DNA of 64,000 nucleotides from Phytophthora quininea (GCA_011947345.1 JAAVTG010000586.1:806001-870000); one strand, 5' to 3'. Numbered from the stretch's first letter, positions 1 through 11,364 are shown. Notes: a model not told the origin generated them from the sequence alone. Numbers and translations: made by a program.

Positions 1-858
1 ATAGCCGTGTGACGATGTGAATTACGTTTTTCTATGGATCGCGCTGTGGAGAGTTTACATATGGATGTTACTATGGAGCTGGTGTTGGATATTACGTTCA
101 AGAGATGAAGAAGTGTGCGATAAAGAGTGTCGGTTGGGAGAAGGCAGGGATGGGCCATCAAGATTAGGAAGTGTGTCCTTGAAAGGCGCGCCCAAGAAAA
201 GGCGCGCTCTAGGAAGGCGTACTGAAGGAATCTCCGCTCTTGGAACAGGCGCCAAAGGGAACATTTGCTTGAGCGTGAGTGCACGTTACGTCCTGGTCAC
301 CCCTCGTCCGTAAACGGGTCACCAAGAACCAAGGTATAAATTGCCACAGTGAAAGGTATTCCTGTGTGCAACCCGTCTCGCCTTGGCTAACCTCACGATG
401 TGTGAGGCAAGGACCTGTAAATCCCCGAGCTGCCCAAGTGACCCAAGAAGCACGGCTGCCGCCCAAGACCCAGGAAGTTCTTGGATGAACATTCCAAAAA
501 AATACTCCTTGGGAGGCCACTTCTTCGATGGAGATTCTCTACGACGGAGATTCTCTTGGATGGACATTTTTCGATGGAGGTATTTTCTTGGACGTGGATT
601 CTGGCACTTCGCCAGGATTCGCATTCACCATGAATCCAGTAGTGTGTACCCAGAGTGTTTACGCCACGGATGATTTGAGGAGCGACGAACCCAGGATATG
701 AGGCCGTCATCACGTCAAGCATACAAATATCAAGACTAATTCATACCTTAACGACTGCACCCAAGATCTGAGGAAGAGACTAGCGATAAAAGATATCAAT
801 CAGAGAGTTCATTTTGCCTTGTACTGCACAAGCGCCAGTTGGTGCTCTTTGAGTGCTA
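1..858. other. Left flank of the tRNA array, no gene seen
   Basis: Short open frames occur on both strands but overlap each other, lack recognisable domains and show no splice pattern that joins them. The only structure I see is a run of degenerate 16-bp repeats at 525-604. Confidence 0.5.
525..604. repeat. Degenerate 16-bp tandem repeat, five units
   Basis: Units begin at 525, 541, 557, 572 and 589, with lengths of 16, 16, 15, 17 and 16. The consensus is close to tcGATGGAgATTcTct. A similar sequence (tggatgaacattcc) lies at 482-495. The units have diverged, so this is an old minisatellite. Confidence 0.5.
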
Positions 859-907
859 TTCTCGCTTAGGGTGCGAGAGGTCCCGGATTCGATCTCCGGC
901 AAGGCCC
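859..907 (+). pseudogene. 5'-truncated tRNA-Pro at the array edge
   Basis: From the 5' side of the anticodon stem to the discriminator base this matches the intact tRNA-Pro copies exactly, 390 bp upstream of the first full gene. The acceptor 5' strand and D arm are replaced by unrelated sequence (gagtgctatt instead of tggtatgatt). Without an A box and half the acceptor stem it cannot make a tRNA. It marks the left breakpoint of the array, which lies inside the tRNA. Confidence 0.9.
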
Positions 908-1225
908 TGCTCTTTGGCGACGGCTTTTCGACGATTTTGGTCGCGATCGGCGTGTTTTACGCGGTGCTATGCGTGGCTAGCCACGTCTGTCGGGCTGCGA
1001 TGGCAACGCGCGGGTCCGACCGACCGTCCGATCAGCGTGGCGGTCGAGACAGGGCCCGACGCGCTTGCCAGTCTCACGCAGCCAGAGCAGGTCGGATTTG
1101 CTCGGTGAAGGTCTGAGAATTCGTGGCGTCGGCCGGGCATCGTGGGTGGGTCTCTGGAGCTAGGGGCAGAGGCCTGTGGAGCTGTGCTGAGGCCGCGACA
1201 TGTGGGCGGGATGCGTCGGTTGCGT

Positions 1226-1297
1226 GGCCTTGTGGTCTAGTGGTATGATTCTCGCTTAGGGTGCGAGAGGTCCCGGATTCGATCTCCGGCAAGGCCC
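1226..1297 (+). tRNA. tRNA-Pro(AGG), array copy 1
   Basis: This is a complete cloverleaf. The acceptor stem is GGCCTTG/CAAGGCC with discriminator C, as usual for eukaryotic tRNA-Pro. The anticodon stem is CTCGC/GCGAG around the loop TTAGGGT, giving anticodon AGG. The T arm is CCGGA/TCCGG with loop TTCGATC. The A box (TGGTCTAGTGG) and B box (GATTCGATC region) are intact, there is no intron, and CCA is not encoded. A34 is expected to be converted to inosine and so read CCU, CCC and CCA. It serves as the reference for the other array copies. Confidence 0.97.
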
Positions 1298-1615
1298 TGC
1301 TCTTTGGCGACGGCTTTTCGACGATTTTGGTCGCGATCGGCGTGTTTTACGCGGTGCTATGCGTGGCTAGCCACGTCTGTCGGGCTGCGATGGCAACGCG
1401 CGGGTCCGACCGACCGTCCGATCAGCGTGGCGGTCGAGACAGGGCCCGACGCGCTTGCCAGTCTCACGCAGCCAGAGCAGGTCGGATTTGCTCGGTGAAG
1501 GTCTGAGAATTCGTGGCGTCGGCCGGGCATCGTGGGTGGGTCTCTGGAGCTAGGGGCAGAGGCCTGTGGAGCTGTGCTGAGGCCGCGACATGTGGGCGGG
1601 ATGCGTCGGTTGCGT

Positions 1616-1687
1616 GGCCTTGTGGTCTAGTGGTATGATTCTCGCTTAGGGTGCGAGAGGTCCCGGATTCGATCTCCGGCAAGGCCC
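1616..1687 (+). tRNA. tRNA-Pro(AGG), array copy 2
   Basis: Same 72-nt sequence as copy 1. Confidence 0.96.
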
Positions 1688-2005
1688 TGCTCTTTGGCGA
1701 CGGCTTTTCGACGATTTTGGTCGCGATCGGCGTGTTTTACGCGGTGCTATGCGTGGCTAGCCACGTCTGTCGGGCTGCGATGGCAACGCGCGGGTCCGAC
1801 CGACCGTCCGATCAGCGTGGCGGTCGAGACAGGGCCCGACGCGCTTGCCAGTCTCACGCAGCCAGAGCAGGTCGGATTTGCTCGGTGAAGGTCTGAGAAT
1901 TCGTGGCGTCGGCCGGGCATCGTGGGTGGGTCTCTGGAGCTAGGGGCAGAGGCCTGTGGAGCTGTGCTGAGGCCGCGACATGTGGGCGGGATGCGTCGGT
2001 TGCGT

Positions 2006-2077
2006 GGCCTTGTGGTCTAGTGGTATGATTCTCGCTTAGGGTGCGAGAGGTCCCGGATTCGATCTCCGGCAAGGCCC
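2006..2077 (+). tRNA. tRNA-Pro(AGG), array copy 3
   Basis: Same 72-nt sequence as copy 1. Confidence 0.96.
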
Positions 2078-2395
2078 TGCTCTTTGGCGACGGCTTTTCG
2101 ACGATTTTGGTCGCGATCGGCGTGTTTTACGCGGTGCTATGCGTGGCTAGCCACGTCTGTCGGGCTGCGATGGCAACGCGCGGGTCCGACCGACCGTCCG
2201 ATCAGCGTGGCGGTCGAGACAGGGCCCGACGCGCTTGCCAGTCTCACGCAGCCAGAGCAGGTCGGATTTGCTCGGTGAAGGTCTGAGAATTCGTGGCGTC
2301 GGCCGGGCATCGTGGGTGGGTCTCTGGAGCTAGGGGCAGAGGCCTGTGGAGCTGTGCTGAGGCCGCGACATGTGGGCGGGATGCGTCGGTTGCGT

Positions 2396-2467
2396 GGCCT
2401 TGTGGTCTAGTGGTATGATTCTCGCTTAGGGTGCGAGAGGTCCCGGATTCGATCTCCGGCAAGGCCC
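2396..2467 (+). tRNA. tRNA-Pro(AGG), array copy 4
   Basis: Same 72-nt sequence as copy 1. Confidence 0.96.
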
Positions 2468-2785
2468 TGCTCTTTGGCGACGGCTTTTCGACGATTTTGG
2501 TCGCGATCGGCGTGTTTTACGCGGTGCTATGCGTGGCTAGCCACGTCTGTCGGGCTGCGATGGCAACGCGCGGGTCCGACCGACCGTCCGATCAGCGTGG
2601 CGGTCGAGACAGGGCCCGACGCGCTTGCCAGTCTCACGCAGCCAGAGCAGGTCGGATTTGCTCGGTGAAGGTCTGAGAATTCGTGGCGTCGGCCGGGCAT
2701 CGTGGGTGGGTCTCTGGAGCTAGGGGCAGAGGCCTGTGGAGCTGTGCTGAGGCCGCGACATGTGGGCGGGATGCGTCGGTTGCGT

Positions 2786-2857
2786 GGCCTTGTGGTCTAG
2801 TGGTATGATTCTCGCTTAGGGTGCGAGAGGTCCCGGATTCGATCTCCGGCAAGGCCC
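2786..2857 (+). tRNA. tRNA-Pro(AGG), array copy 5
   Basis: Same 72-nt sequence as copy 1. Confidence 0.96.
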
Positions 2858-3175
2858 TGCTCTTTGGCGACGGCTTTTCGACGATTTTGGTCGCGATCGG
2901 CGTGTTTTACGCGGTGCTATGCGTGGCTAGCCACGTCTGTCGGGCTGCGATGGCAACGCGCGGGTCCGACCGACCGTCCGATCAGCGTGGCGGTCGAGAC
3001 AGGGCCCGACGCGCTTGCCAGTCTCACGCAGCCAGAGCAGGTCGGATTTGCTCGGTGAAGGTCTGAGAATTCGTGGCGTCGGCCGGGCATCGTGGGTGGG
3101 TCTCTGGAGCTAGGGGCAGAGGCCTGTGGAGCTGTGCTGAGGCCGCGACATGTGGGCGGGATGCGTCGGTTGCGT

Positions 3176-3247
3176 GGCCTTGTGGTCTAGTGGTATGATT
3201 CTCGCTTAGGGTGCGAGAGGTCCCGGATTCGATCTCCGGCAAGGCCC
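3176..3247 (+). tRNA. tRNA-Pro(AGG), array copy 6
   Basis: Same 72-nt sequence as copy 1. Confidence 0.96.
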
Positions 3248-3565
3248 TGCTCTTTGGCGACGGCTTTTCGACGATTTTGGTCGCGATCGGCGTGTTTTAC
3301 GCGGTGCTATGCGTGGCTAGCCACGTCTGTCGGGCTGCGATGGCAACGCGCGGGTCCGACCGACCGTCCGATCAGCGTGGCGGTCGAGACAGGGCCCGAC
3401 GCGCTTGCCAGTCTCACGCAGCCAGAGCAGGTCGGATTTGCTCGGTGAAGGTCTGAGAATTCGTGGCGTCGGCCGGGCATCGTGGGTGGGTCTCTGGAGC
3501 TAGGGGCAGAGGCCTGTGGAGCTGTGCTGAGGCCGCGACATGTGGGCGGGATGCGTCGGTTGCGT

Positions 3566-3637
3566 GGCCTTGTGGTCTAGTGGTATGATTCTCGCTTAGG
3601 GTGCGAGAGGTCCCGGATTCGATCTCCGGCAAGGCCC
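3566..3637 (+). tRNA. tRNA-Pro(AGG), array copy 7
   Basis: Same 72-nt sequence as copy 1. Confidence 0.96.
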
Positions 3638-3955
3638 TGCTCTTTGGCGACGGCTTTTCGACGATTTTGGTCGCGATCGGCGTGTTTTACGCGGTGCTAT
3701 GCGTGGCTAGCCACGTCTGTCGGGCTGCGATGGCAACGCGCGGGTCCGACCGACCGTCCGATCAGCGTGGCGGTCGAGACAGGGCCCGACGCGCTTGCCA
3801 GTCTCACGCAGCCAGAGCAGGTCGGATTTGCTCGGTGAAGGTCTGAGAATTCGTGGCGTCGGCCGGGCATCGTGGGTGGGTCTCTGGAGCTAGGGGCAGA
3901 GGCCTGTGGAGCTGTGCTGAGGCCGCGACATGTGGGCGGGATGCGTCGGTTGCGT

Positions 3956-4027
3956 GGCCTTGTGGTCTAGTGGTATGATTCTCGCTTAGGGTGCGAGAGG
4001 TCCCGGATTCGATCTCCGGCAAGGCCC
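3956..4027 (+). tRNA. tRNA-Pro(AGG), array copy 8
   Basis: Same 72-nt sequence as copy 1; its downstream spacer is the one that is 1 bp short. Confidence 0.96.
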
Positions 4028-4344
4028 TGCTCTTTGGCGACGGCTTTTCGACGATTTTGGTCGCGATCGGCGTGTTTTACGCGGTGCTATGCGTGGCTAG
4101 CCACGTCTGTCGGGCTGCGATGGCAACGCGCGGGTCCGACCGACCGTCCGATCAGCGTGGCGGTCGAGACAGGGCCCGACGCGCTTGCCAGTCTCACGCA
4201 GCCAGAGCAGGTCGGATTTGCTCGGTGAAGGTCTGAGAATTCGTGGCGTCGGCCGGGCATCGTGGGTGGGTCTCTGGAGCTAGGGCAGAGGCCTGTGGAG
4301 CTGTGCTGAGGCCGCGACATGTGGGCGGGATGCGTCGGTTGCGT

Positions 4345-4416
4345 GGCCTTGTGGTCTAGTGGTATGATTCTCGCTTAGGGTGCGAGAGGTCCCGGATTCG
4401 ATCTCCGGCAAGGCCC
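4345..4416 (+). tRNA. tRNA-Pro(AGG), array copy 9
   Basis: Same 72-nt sequence as copy 1; first copy after the 389-bp unit. Confidence 0.96.
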
Positions 4417-4734
4417 TGCTCTTTGGCGACGGCTTTTCGACGATTTTGGTCGCGATCGGCGTGTTTTACGCGGTGCTATGCGTGGCTAGCCACGTCTGTC
4501 GGGCTGCGATGGCAACGCGCGGGTCCGACCGACCGTCCGATCAGCGTGGCGGTCGAGACAGGGCCCGACGCGCTTGCCAGTCTCACGCAGCCAGAGCAGG
4601 TCGGATTTGCTCGGTGAAGGTCTGAGAATTCGTGGCGTCGGCCGGGCATCGTGGGTGGGTCTCTGGAGCTAGGGGCAGAGGCCTGTGGAGCTGTGCTGAG
4701 GCCGCGACATGTGGGCGGGATGCGTCGGTTGCGT

Positions 4735-4806
4735 GGCCTTGTGGTCTAGTGGTATGATTCTCGCTTAGGGTGCGAGAGGTCCCGGATTCGATCTCCGGCA
4801 AGGCCC
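4735..4806 (+). tRNA. tRNA-Pro(AGG), array copy 10
   Basis: Same 72-nt sequence as copy 1. Confidence 0.96.
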
Positions 4807-5124
4807 TGCTCTTTGGCGACGGCTTTTCGACGATTTTGGTCGCGATCGGCGTGTTTTACGCGGTGCTATGCGTGGCTAGCCACGTCTGTCGGGCTGCGAT
4901 GGCAACGCGCGGGTCCGACCGACCGTCCGATCAGCGTGGCGGTCGAGACAGGGCCCGACGCGCTTGCCAGTCTCACGCAGCCAGAGCAGGTCGGATTTGC
5001 TCGGTGAAGGTCTGAGAATTCGTGGCGTCGGCCGGGCATCGTGGGTGGGTCTCTGGAGCTAGGGGCAGAGGCCTGTGGAGCTGTGCTGAGGCCGCGACAT
5101 GTGGGCGGGATGCGTCGGTTGCGT

Positions 5125-5196
5125 GGCCTTGTGGTCTAGTGGTATGATTCTCGCTTAGGGTGCGAGAGGTCCCGGATTCGATCTCCGGCAAGGCCC
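5125..5196 (+). tRNA. tRNA-Pro(AGG), array copy 11
   Basis: Same 72-nt sequence as copy 1. Confidence 0.96.
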
Positions 5197-5514
5197 TGCT
5201 CTTTGGCGACGGCTTTTCGACGATTTTGGTCGCGATCGGCGTGTTTTACGCGGTGCTATGCGTGGCTAGCCACGTCTGTCGGGCTGCGATGGCAACGCGC
5301 GGGTCCGACCGACCGTCCGATCAGCGTGGCGGTCGAGACAGGGCCCGACGCGCTTGCCAGTCTCACGCAGCCAGAGCAGGTCGGATTTGCTCGGTGAAGG
5401 TCTGAGAATTCGTGGCGTCGGCCGGGCATCGTGGGTGGGTCTCTGGAGCTAGGGGCAGAGGCCTGTGGAGCTGTGCTGAGGCCGCGACATGTGGGCGGGA
5501 TGCGTCGGTTGCGT

Positions 5515-5586
5515 GGCCTTGTGGTCTAGTGGTATGATTCTCGCTTAGGGTGCGAGAGGTCCCGGATTCGATCTCCGGCAAGGCCC
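5515..5586 (+). tRNA. tRNA-Pro(AGG), array copy 12
   Basis: Same 72-nt sequence as copy 1. Confidence 0.96.
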
Positions 5587-5904
5587 TGCTCTTTGGCGAC
5601 GGCTTTTCGACGATTTTGGTCGCGATCGGCGTGTTTTACGCGGTGCTATGCGTGGCTAGCCACGTCTGTCGGGCTGCGATGGCAACGCGCGGGTCCGACC
5701 GACCGTCCGATCAGCGTGGCGGTCGAGACAGGGCCCGACGCGCTTGCCAGTCTCACGCAGCCAGAGCAGGTCGGATTTGCTCGGTGAAGGTCTGAGAATT
5801 CGTGGCGTCGGCCGGGCATCGTGGGTGGGTCTCTGGAGCTAGGGGCAGAGGCCTGTGGAGCTGTGCTGAGGCCGCGACATGTGGGCGGGATGCGTCGGTT
5901 GCGT

Positions 5905-5976
5905 GGCCTTGTGGTCTAGTGGTATGATTCTCGCTTAGGGTGCGAGAGGTCCCGGATTCGATCTCCGGCAAGGCCC
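5905..5976 (+). tRNA. tRNA-Pro(AGG), array copy 13
   Basis: Same 72-nt sequence as copy 1. Confidence 0.96.
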
Positions 5977-6294
5977 TGCTCTTTGGCGACGGCTTTTCGA
6001 CGATTTTGGTCGCGATCGGCGTGTTTTACGCGGTGCTATGCGTGGCTAGCCACGTCTGTCGGGCTGCGATGGCAACGCGCGGGTCCGACCGACCGTCCGA
6101 TCAGCGTGGCGGTCGAGACAGGGCCCGACGCGCTTGCCAGTCTCACGCAGCCAGAGCAGGTCGGATTTGCTCGGTGAAGGTCTGAGAATTCGTGGCGTCG
6201 GCCGGGCATCGTGGGTGGGTCTCTGGAGCTAGGGGCAGAGGCCTGTGGAGCTGTGCTGAGGCCGCGACATGTGGGCGGGATGCGTCGGTTGCGT

Positions 6295-6366
6295 GGCCTT
6301 GTGGTCTAGTGGTATGATTCTCGCTTAGGGTGCGAGAGGTCCCGGATTCGATCTCCGGCAAGGCCC
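6295..6366 (+). tRNA. tRNA-Pro(AGG), array copy 14
   Basis: Same 72-nt sequence as copy 1. Confidence 0.96.
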
Positions 6367-6684
6367 TGCTCTTTGGCGACGGCTTTTCGACGATTTTGGT
6401 CGCGATCGGCGTGTTTTACGCGGTGCTATGCGTGGCTAGCCACGTCTGTCGGGCTGCGATGGCAACGCGCGGGTCCGACCGACCGTCCGATCAGCGTGGC
6501 GGTCGAGACAGGGCCCGACGCGCTTGCCAGTCTCACGCAGCCAGAGCAGGTCGGATTTGCTCGGTGAAGGTCTGAGAATTCGTGGCGTCGGCCGGGCATC
6601 GTGGGTGGGTCTCTGGAGCTAGGGGCAGAGGCCTGTGGAGCTGTGCTGAGGCCGCGACATGTGGGCGGGATGCGTCGGTTGCGT

Positions 6685-6756
6685 GGCCTTGTGGTCTAGT
6701 GGTATGATTCTCGCTTAGGGTGCGAGAGGTCCCGGATTCGATCTCCGGCAAGGCCC
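6685..6756 (+). tRNA. tRNA-Pro(AGG), array copy 15
   Basis: Same 72-nt sequence as copy 1. Confidence 0.96.
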
Positions 6757-7074
6757 TGCTCTTTGGCGACGGCTTTTCGACGATTTTGGTCGCGATCGGC
6801 GTGTTTTACGCGGTGCTATGCGTGGCTAGCCACGTCTGTCGGGCTGCGATGGCAACGCGCGGGTCCGACCGACCGTCCGATCAGCGTGGCGGTCGAGACA
6901 GGGCCCGACGCGCTTGCCAGTCTCACGCAGCCAGAGCAGGTCGGATTTGCTCGGTGAAGGTCTGAGAATTCGTGGCGTCGGCCGGGCATCGTGGGTGGGT
7001 CTCTGGAGCTAGGGGCAGAGGCCTGTGGAGCTGTGCTGAGGCCGCGACATGTGGGCGGGATGCGTCGGTTGCGT

Positions 7075-7146
7075 GGCCTTGTGGTCTAGTGGTATGATTC
7101 TCGCTTAGGGTGCGAGAGGTCCCGGATTCGATCTCCGGCAAGGCCC
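7075..7146 (+). tRNA. tRNA-Pro(AGG), array copy 16
   Basis: Same 72-nt sequence as copy 1. Confidence 0.96.
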
Positions 7147-7464
7147 TGCTCTTTGGCGACGGCTTTTCGACGATTTTGGTCGCGATCGGCGTGTTTTACG
7201 CGGTGCTATGCGTGGCTAGCCACGTCTGTCGGGCTGCGATGGCAACGCGCGGGTCCGACCGACCGTCCGATCAGCGTGGCGGTCGAGACAGGGCCCGACG
7301 CGCTTGCCAGTCTCACGCAGCCAGAGCAGGTCGGATTTGCTCGGTGAAGGTCTGAGAATTCGTGGCGTCGGCCGGGCATCGTGGGTGGGTCTCTGGAGCT
7401 AGGGGCAGAGGCCTGTGGAGCTGTGCTGAGGCCGCGACATGTGGGCGGGATGCGTCGGTTGCGT

Positions 7465-7536
7465 GGCCTTGTGGTCTAGTGGTATGATTCTCGCTTAGGG
7501 TGCGAGAGGTCCCGGATTCGATCTCCGGCAAGGCCC
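7465..7536 (+). tRNA. tRNA-Pro(AGG), array copy 17
   Basis: Same 72-nt sequence as copy 1. Confidence 0.96.
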
Positions 7537-7854
7537 TGCTCTTTGGCGACGGCTTTTCGACGATTTTGGTCGCGATCGGCGTGTTTTACGCGGTGCTATG
7601 CGTGGCTAGCCACGTCTGTCGGGCTGCGATGGCAACGCGCGGGTCCGACCGACCGTCCGATCAGCGTGGCGGTCGAGACAGGGCCCGACGCGCTTGCCAG
7701 TCTCACGCAGCCAGAGCAGGTCGGATTTGCTCGGTGAAGGTCTGAGAATTCGTGGCGTCGGCCGGGCATCGTGGGTGGGTCTCTGGAGCTAGGGGCAGAG
7801 GCCTGTGGAGCTGTGCTGAGGCCGCGACATGTGGGCGGGATGCGTCGGTTGCGT

Positions 7855-7926
7855 GGCCTTGTGGTCTAGTGGTATGATTCTCGCTTAGGGTGCGAGAGGT
7901 CCCGGATTCGATCTCCGGCAAGGCCC
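7855..7926 (+). tRNA. tRNA-Pro(AGG), array copy 18
   Basis: Same 72-nt sequence as copy 1. Confidence 0.96.
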
Positions 7927-8244
7927 TGCTCTTTGGCGACGGCTTTTCGACGATTTTGGTCGCGATCGGCGTGTTTTACGCGGTGCTATGCGTGGCTAGC
8001 CACGTCTGTCGGGCTGCGATGGCAACGCGCGGGTCCGACCGACCGTCCGATCAGCGTGGCGGTCGAGACAGGGCCCGACGCGCTTGCCAGTCTCACGCAG
8101 CCAGAGCAGGTCGGATTTGCTCGGTGAAGGTCTGAGAATTCGTGGCGTCGGCCGGGCATCGTGGGTGGGTCTCTGGAGCTAGGGGCAGAGGCCTGTGGAG
8201 CTGTGCTGAGGCCGCGACATGTGGGCGGGATGCGTCGGTTGCGT

Positions 8245-8316
8245 GGCCTTGTGGTCTAGTGGTATGATTCTCGCTTAGGGTGCGAGAGGTCCCGGATTCG
8301 ATCTCCGGCAAGGCCC
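8245..8316 (+). tRNA. tRNA-Pro(AGG), array copy 19
   Basis: Same 72-nt sequence as copy 1. Confidence 0.96.
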
Positions 8317-8634
8317 TGCTCTTTGGCGACGGCTTTTCGACGATTTTGGTCGCGATCGGCGTGTTTTACGCGGTGCTATGCGTGGCTAGCCACGTCTGTC
8401 GGGCTGCGATGGCAACGCGCGGGTCCGACCGACCGTCCGATCAGCGTGGCGGTCGAGACAGGGCCCGACGCGCTTGCCAGTCTCACGCAGCCAGAGCAGG
8501 TCGGATTTGCTCGGTGAAGGTCTGAGAATTCGTGGCGTCGGCCGGGCATCGTGGGTGGGTCTCTGGAGCTAGGGGCAGAGGCCTGTGGAGCTGTGCTGAG
8601 GCCGCGACATGTGGGCGGGATGCGTCGGTTGCGT

Positions 8635-8706
8635 GGCCTTGTGGTCTAGTGGTATGATTCTCGCTTAGGGTGCGAGAGGTCCCGGATTCGATCTCCGGCA
8701 AGGCCC
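8635..8706 (+). tRNA. tRNA-Pro(AGG), array copy 20
   Basis: Same 72-nt sequence as copy 1. Confidence 0.96.
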
Positions 8707-9024
8707 TGCTCTTTGGCGACGGCTTTTCGACGATTTTGGTCGCGATCGGCGTGTTTTACGCGGTGCTATGCGTGGCTAGCCACGTCTGTCGGGCTGCGAT
8801 GGCAACGCGCGGGTCCGACCGACCGTCCGATCAGCGTGGCGGTCGAGACAGGGCCCGACGCGCTTGCCAGTCTCACGCAGCCAGAGCAGGTCGGATTTGC
8901 TCGGTGAAGGTCTGAGAATTCGTGGCGTCGGCCGGGCATCGTGGGTGGGTCTCTGGAGCTAGGGGCAGAGGCCTGTGGAGCTGTGCTGAGGCCGCGACAT
9001 GTGGGCGGGATGCGTCGGTTGCGT

Positions 9025-9096
9025 GGCCTTGTGGTCTAGTGGTATGATTCTCGCTTAGGGTGCGAGAGGTCCCGGATTCGATCTCCGGCAAGGCCC
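9025..9096 (+). tRNA. tRNA-Pro(AGG), array copy 21
   Basis: Same 72-nt sequence as copy 1. Confidence 0.96.
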
Positions 9097-9414
9097 TGCT
9101 CTTTGGCGACGGCTTTTCGACGATTTTGGTCGCGATCGGCGTGTTTTACGCGGTGCTATGCGTGGCTAGCCACGTCTGTCGGGCTGCGATGGCAACGCGC
9201 GGGTCCGACCGACCGTCCGATCAGCGTGGCGGTCGAGACAGGGCCCGACGCGCTTGCCAGTCTCACGCAGCCAGAGCAGGTCGGATTTGCTCGGTGAAGG
9301 TCTGAGAATTCGTGGCGTCGGCCGGGCATCGTGGGTGGGTCTCTGGAGCTAGGGGCAGAGGCCTGTGGAGCTGTGCTGAGGCCGCGACATGTGGGCGGGA
9401 TGCGTCGGTTGCGT

Positions 9415-9486
9415 GGCCTTGTGGTCTAGTGGTATGATTCTCGCTTAGGGTGCGAGAGGTCCCGGATTCGATCTCCGGCAAGGCCC
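9415..9486 (+). tRNA. tRNA-Pro(AGG), array copy 22
   Basis: Same 72-nt sequence as copy 1. Confidence 0.96.
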
Positions 9487-9804
9487 TGCTCTTTGGCGAC
9501 GGCTTTTCGACGATTTTGGTCGCGATCGGCGTGTTTTACGCGGTGCTATGCGTGGCTAGCCACGTCTGTCGGGCTGCGATGGCAACGCGCGGGTCCGACC
9601 GACCGTCCGATCAGCGTGGCGGTCGAGACAGGGCCCGACGCGCTTGCCAGTCTCACGCAGCCAGAGCAGGTCGGATTTGCTCGGTGAAGGTCTGAGAATT
9701 CGTGGCGTCGGCCGGGCATCGTGGGTGGGTCTCTGGAGCTAGGGGCAGAGGCCTGTGGAGCTGTGCTGAGGCCGCGACATGTGGGCGGGATGCGTCGGTT
9801 GCGT

Positions 9805-9876
9805 GGCCTTGTGGTCTAGTGGTATGATTCTCGCTTAGGGTGCGAGAGGTCCCGGATTCGATCTCCGGCAAGGCCC
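9805..9876 (+). tRNA. tRNA-Pro(AGG), array copy 23
   Basis: Same 72-nt sequence as copy 1. Confidence 0.96.
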
Positions 9877-10194
9877 TGCTCTTTGGCGACGGCTTTTCGA
9901 CGATTTTGGTCGCGATCGGCGTGTTTTACGCGGTGCTATGCGTGGCTAGCCACGTCTGTCGGGCTGCGATGGCAACGCGCGGGTCCGACCGACCGTCCGA
10001 TCAGCGTGGCGGTCGAGACAGGGCCCGACGCGCTTGCCAGTCTCACGCAGCCAGAGCAGGTCGGATTTGCTCGGTGAAGGTCTGAGAATTCGTGGCGTCG
10101 GCCGGGCATCGTGGGTGGGTCTCTGGAGCTAGGGGCAGAGGCCTGTGGAGCTGTGCTGAGGCCGCGACATGTGGGCGGGATGCGTCGGTTGCGT

Positions 10195-10266
10195 GGCCTT
10201 GTGGTCTAGTGGTATGATTCTCGCTTAGGGTGCGAGAGGTCCCGGATTCGATCTCCGGCAAGGCCC
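10195..10266 (+). tRNA. tRNA-Pro(AGG), array copy 24
   Basis: Same 72-nt sequence as copy 1. Confidence 0.96.
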
Positions 10267-10584
10267 TGCTCTTTGGCGACGGCTTTTCGACGATTTTGGT
10301 CGCGATCGGCGTGTTTTACGCGGTGCTATGCGTGGCTAGCCACGTCTGTCGGGCTGCGATGGCAACGCGCGGGTCCGACCGACCGTCCGATCAGCGTGGC
10401 GGTCGAGACAGGGCCCGACGCGCTTGCCAGTCTCACGCAGCCAGAGCAGGTCGGATTTGCTCGGTGAAGGTCTGAGAATTCGTGGCGTCGGCCGGGCATC
10501 GTGGGTGGGTCTCTGGAGCTAGGGGCAGAGGCCTGTGGAGCTGTGCTGAGGCCGCGACATGTGGGCGGGATGCGTCGGTTGCGT

Positions 10585-10656
10585 GGCCTTGTGGTCTAGT
10601 GGTATGATTCTCGCTTAGGGTGCGAGAGGTCCCGGATTCGATCTCCGGCAAGGCCC
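10585..10656 (+). tRNA. tRNA-Pro(AGG), array copy 25
   Basis: Same 72-nt sequence as copy 1. Confidence 0.96.
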
Positions 10657-10974
10657 TGCTCTTTGGCGACGGCTTTTCGACGATTTTGGTCGCGATCGGC
10701 GTGTTTTACGCGGTGCTATGCGTGGCTAGCCACGTCTGTCGGGCTGCGATGGCAACGCGCGGGTCCGACCGACCGTCCGATCAGCGTGGCGGTCGAGACA
10801 GGGCCCGACGCGCTTGCCAGTCTCACGCAGCCAGAGCAGGTCGGATTTGCTCGGTGAAGGTCTGAGAATTCGTGGCGTCGGCCGGGCATCGTGGGTGGGT
10901 CTCTGGAGCTAGGGGCAGAGGCCTGTGGAGCTGTGCTGAGGCCGCGACATGTGGGCGGGATGCGTCGGTTGCGT

Positions 10975-11046
10975 GGCCTTGTGGTCTAGTGGTATGATTC
11001 TCGCTTAGGGTGCGAGAGGTCCCGGATTCGATCTCCGGCAAGGCCC
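10975..11046 (+). tRNA. tRNA-Pro(AGG), array copy 26
   Basis: Same 72-nt sequence as copy 1. Confidence 0.96.
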
Positions 11047-11364
11047 TGCTCTTTGGCGACGGCTTTTCGACGATTTTGGTCGCGATCGGCGTGTTTTACG
11101 CGGTGCTATGCGTGGCTAGCCACGTCTGTCGGGCTGCGATGGCAACGCGCGGGTCCGACCGACCGTCCGATCAGCGTGGCGGTCGAGACAGGGCCCGACG
11201 CGCTTGCCAGTCTCACGCAGCCAGAGCAGGTCGGATTTGCTCGGTGAAGGTCTGAGAATTCGTGGCGTCGGCCGGGCATCGTGGGTGGGTCTCTGGAGCT
11301 AGGGGCAGAGGCCTGTGGAGCTGTGCTGAGGCCGCGACATGTGGGCGGGATGCGTCGGTTGCGT

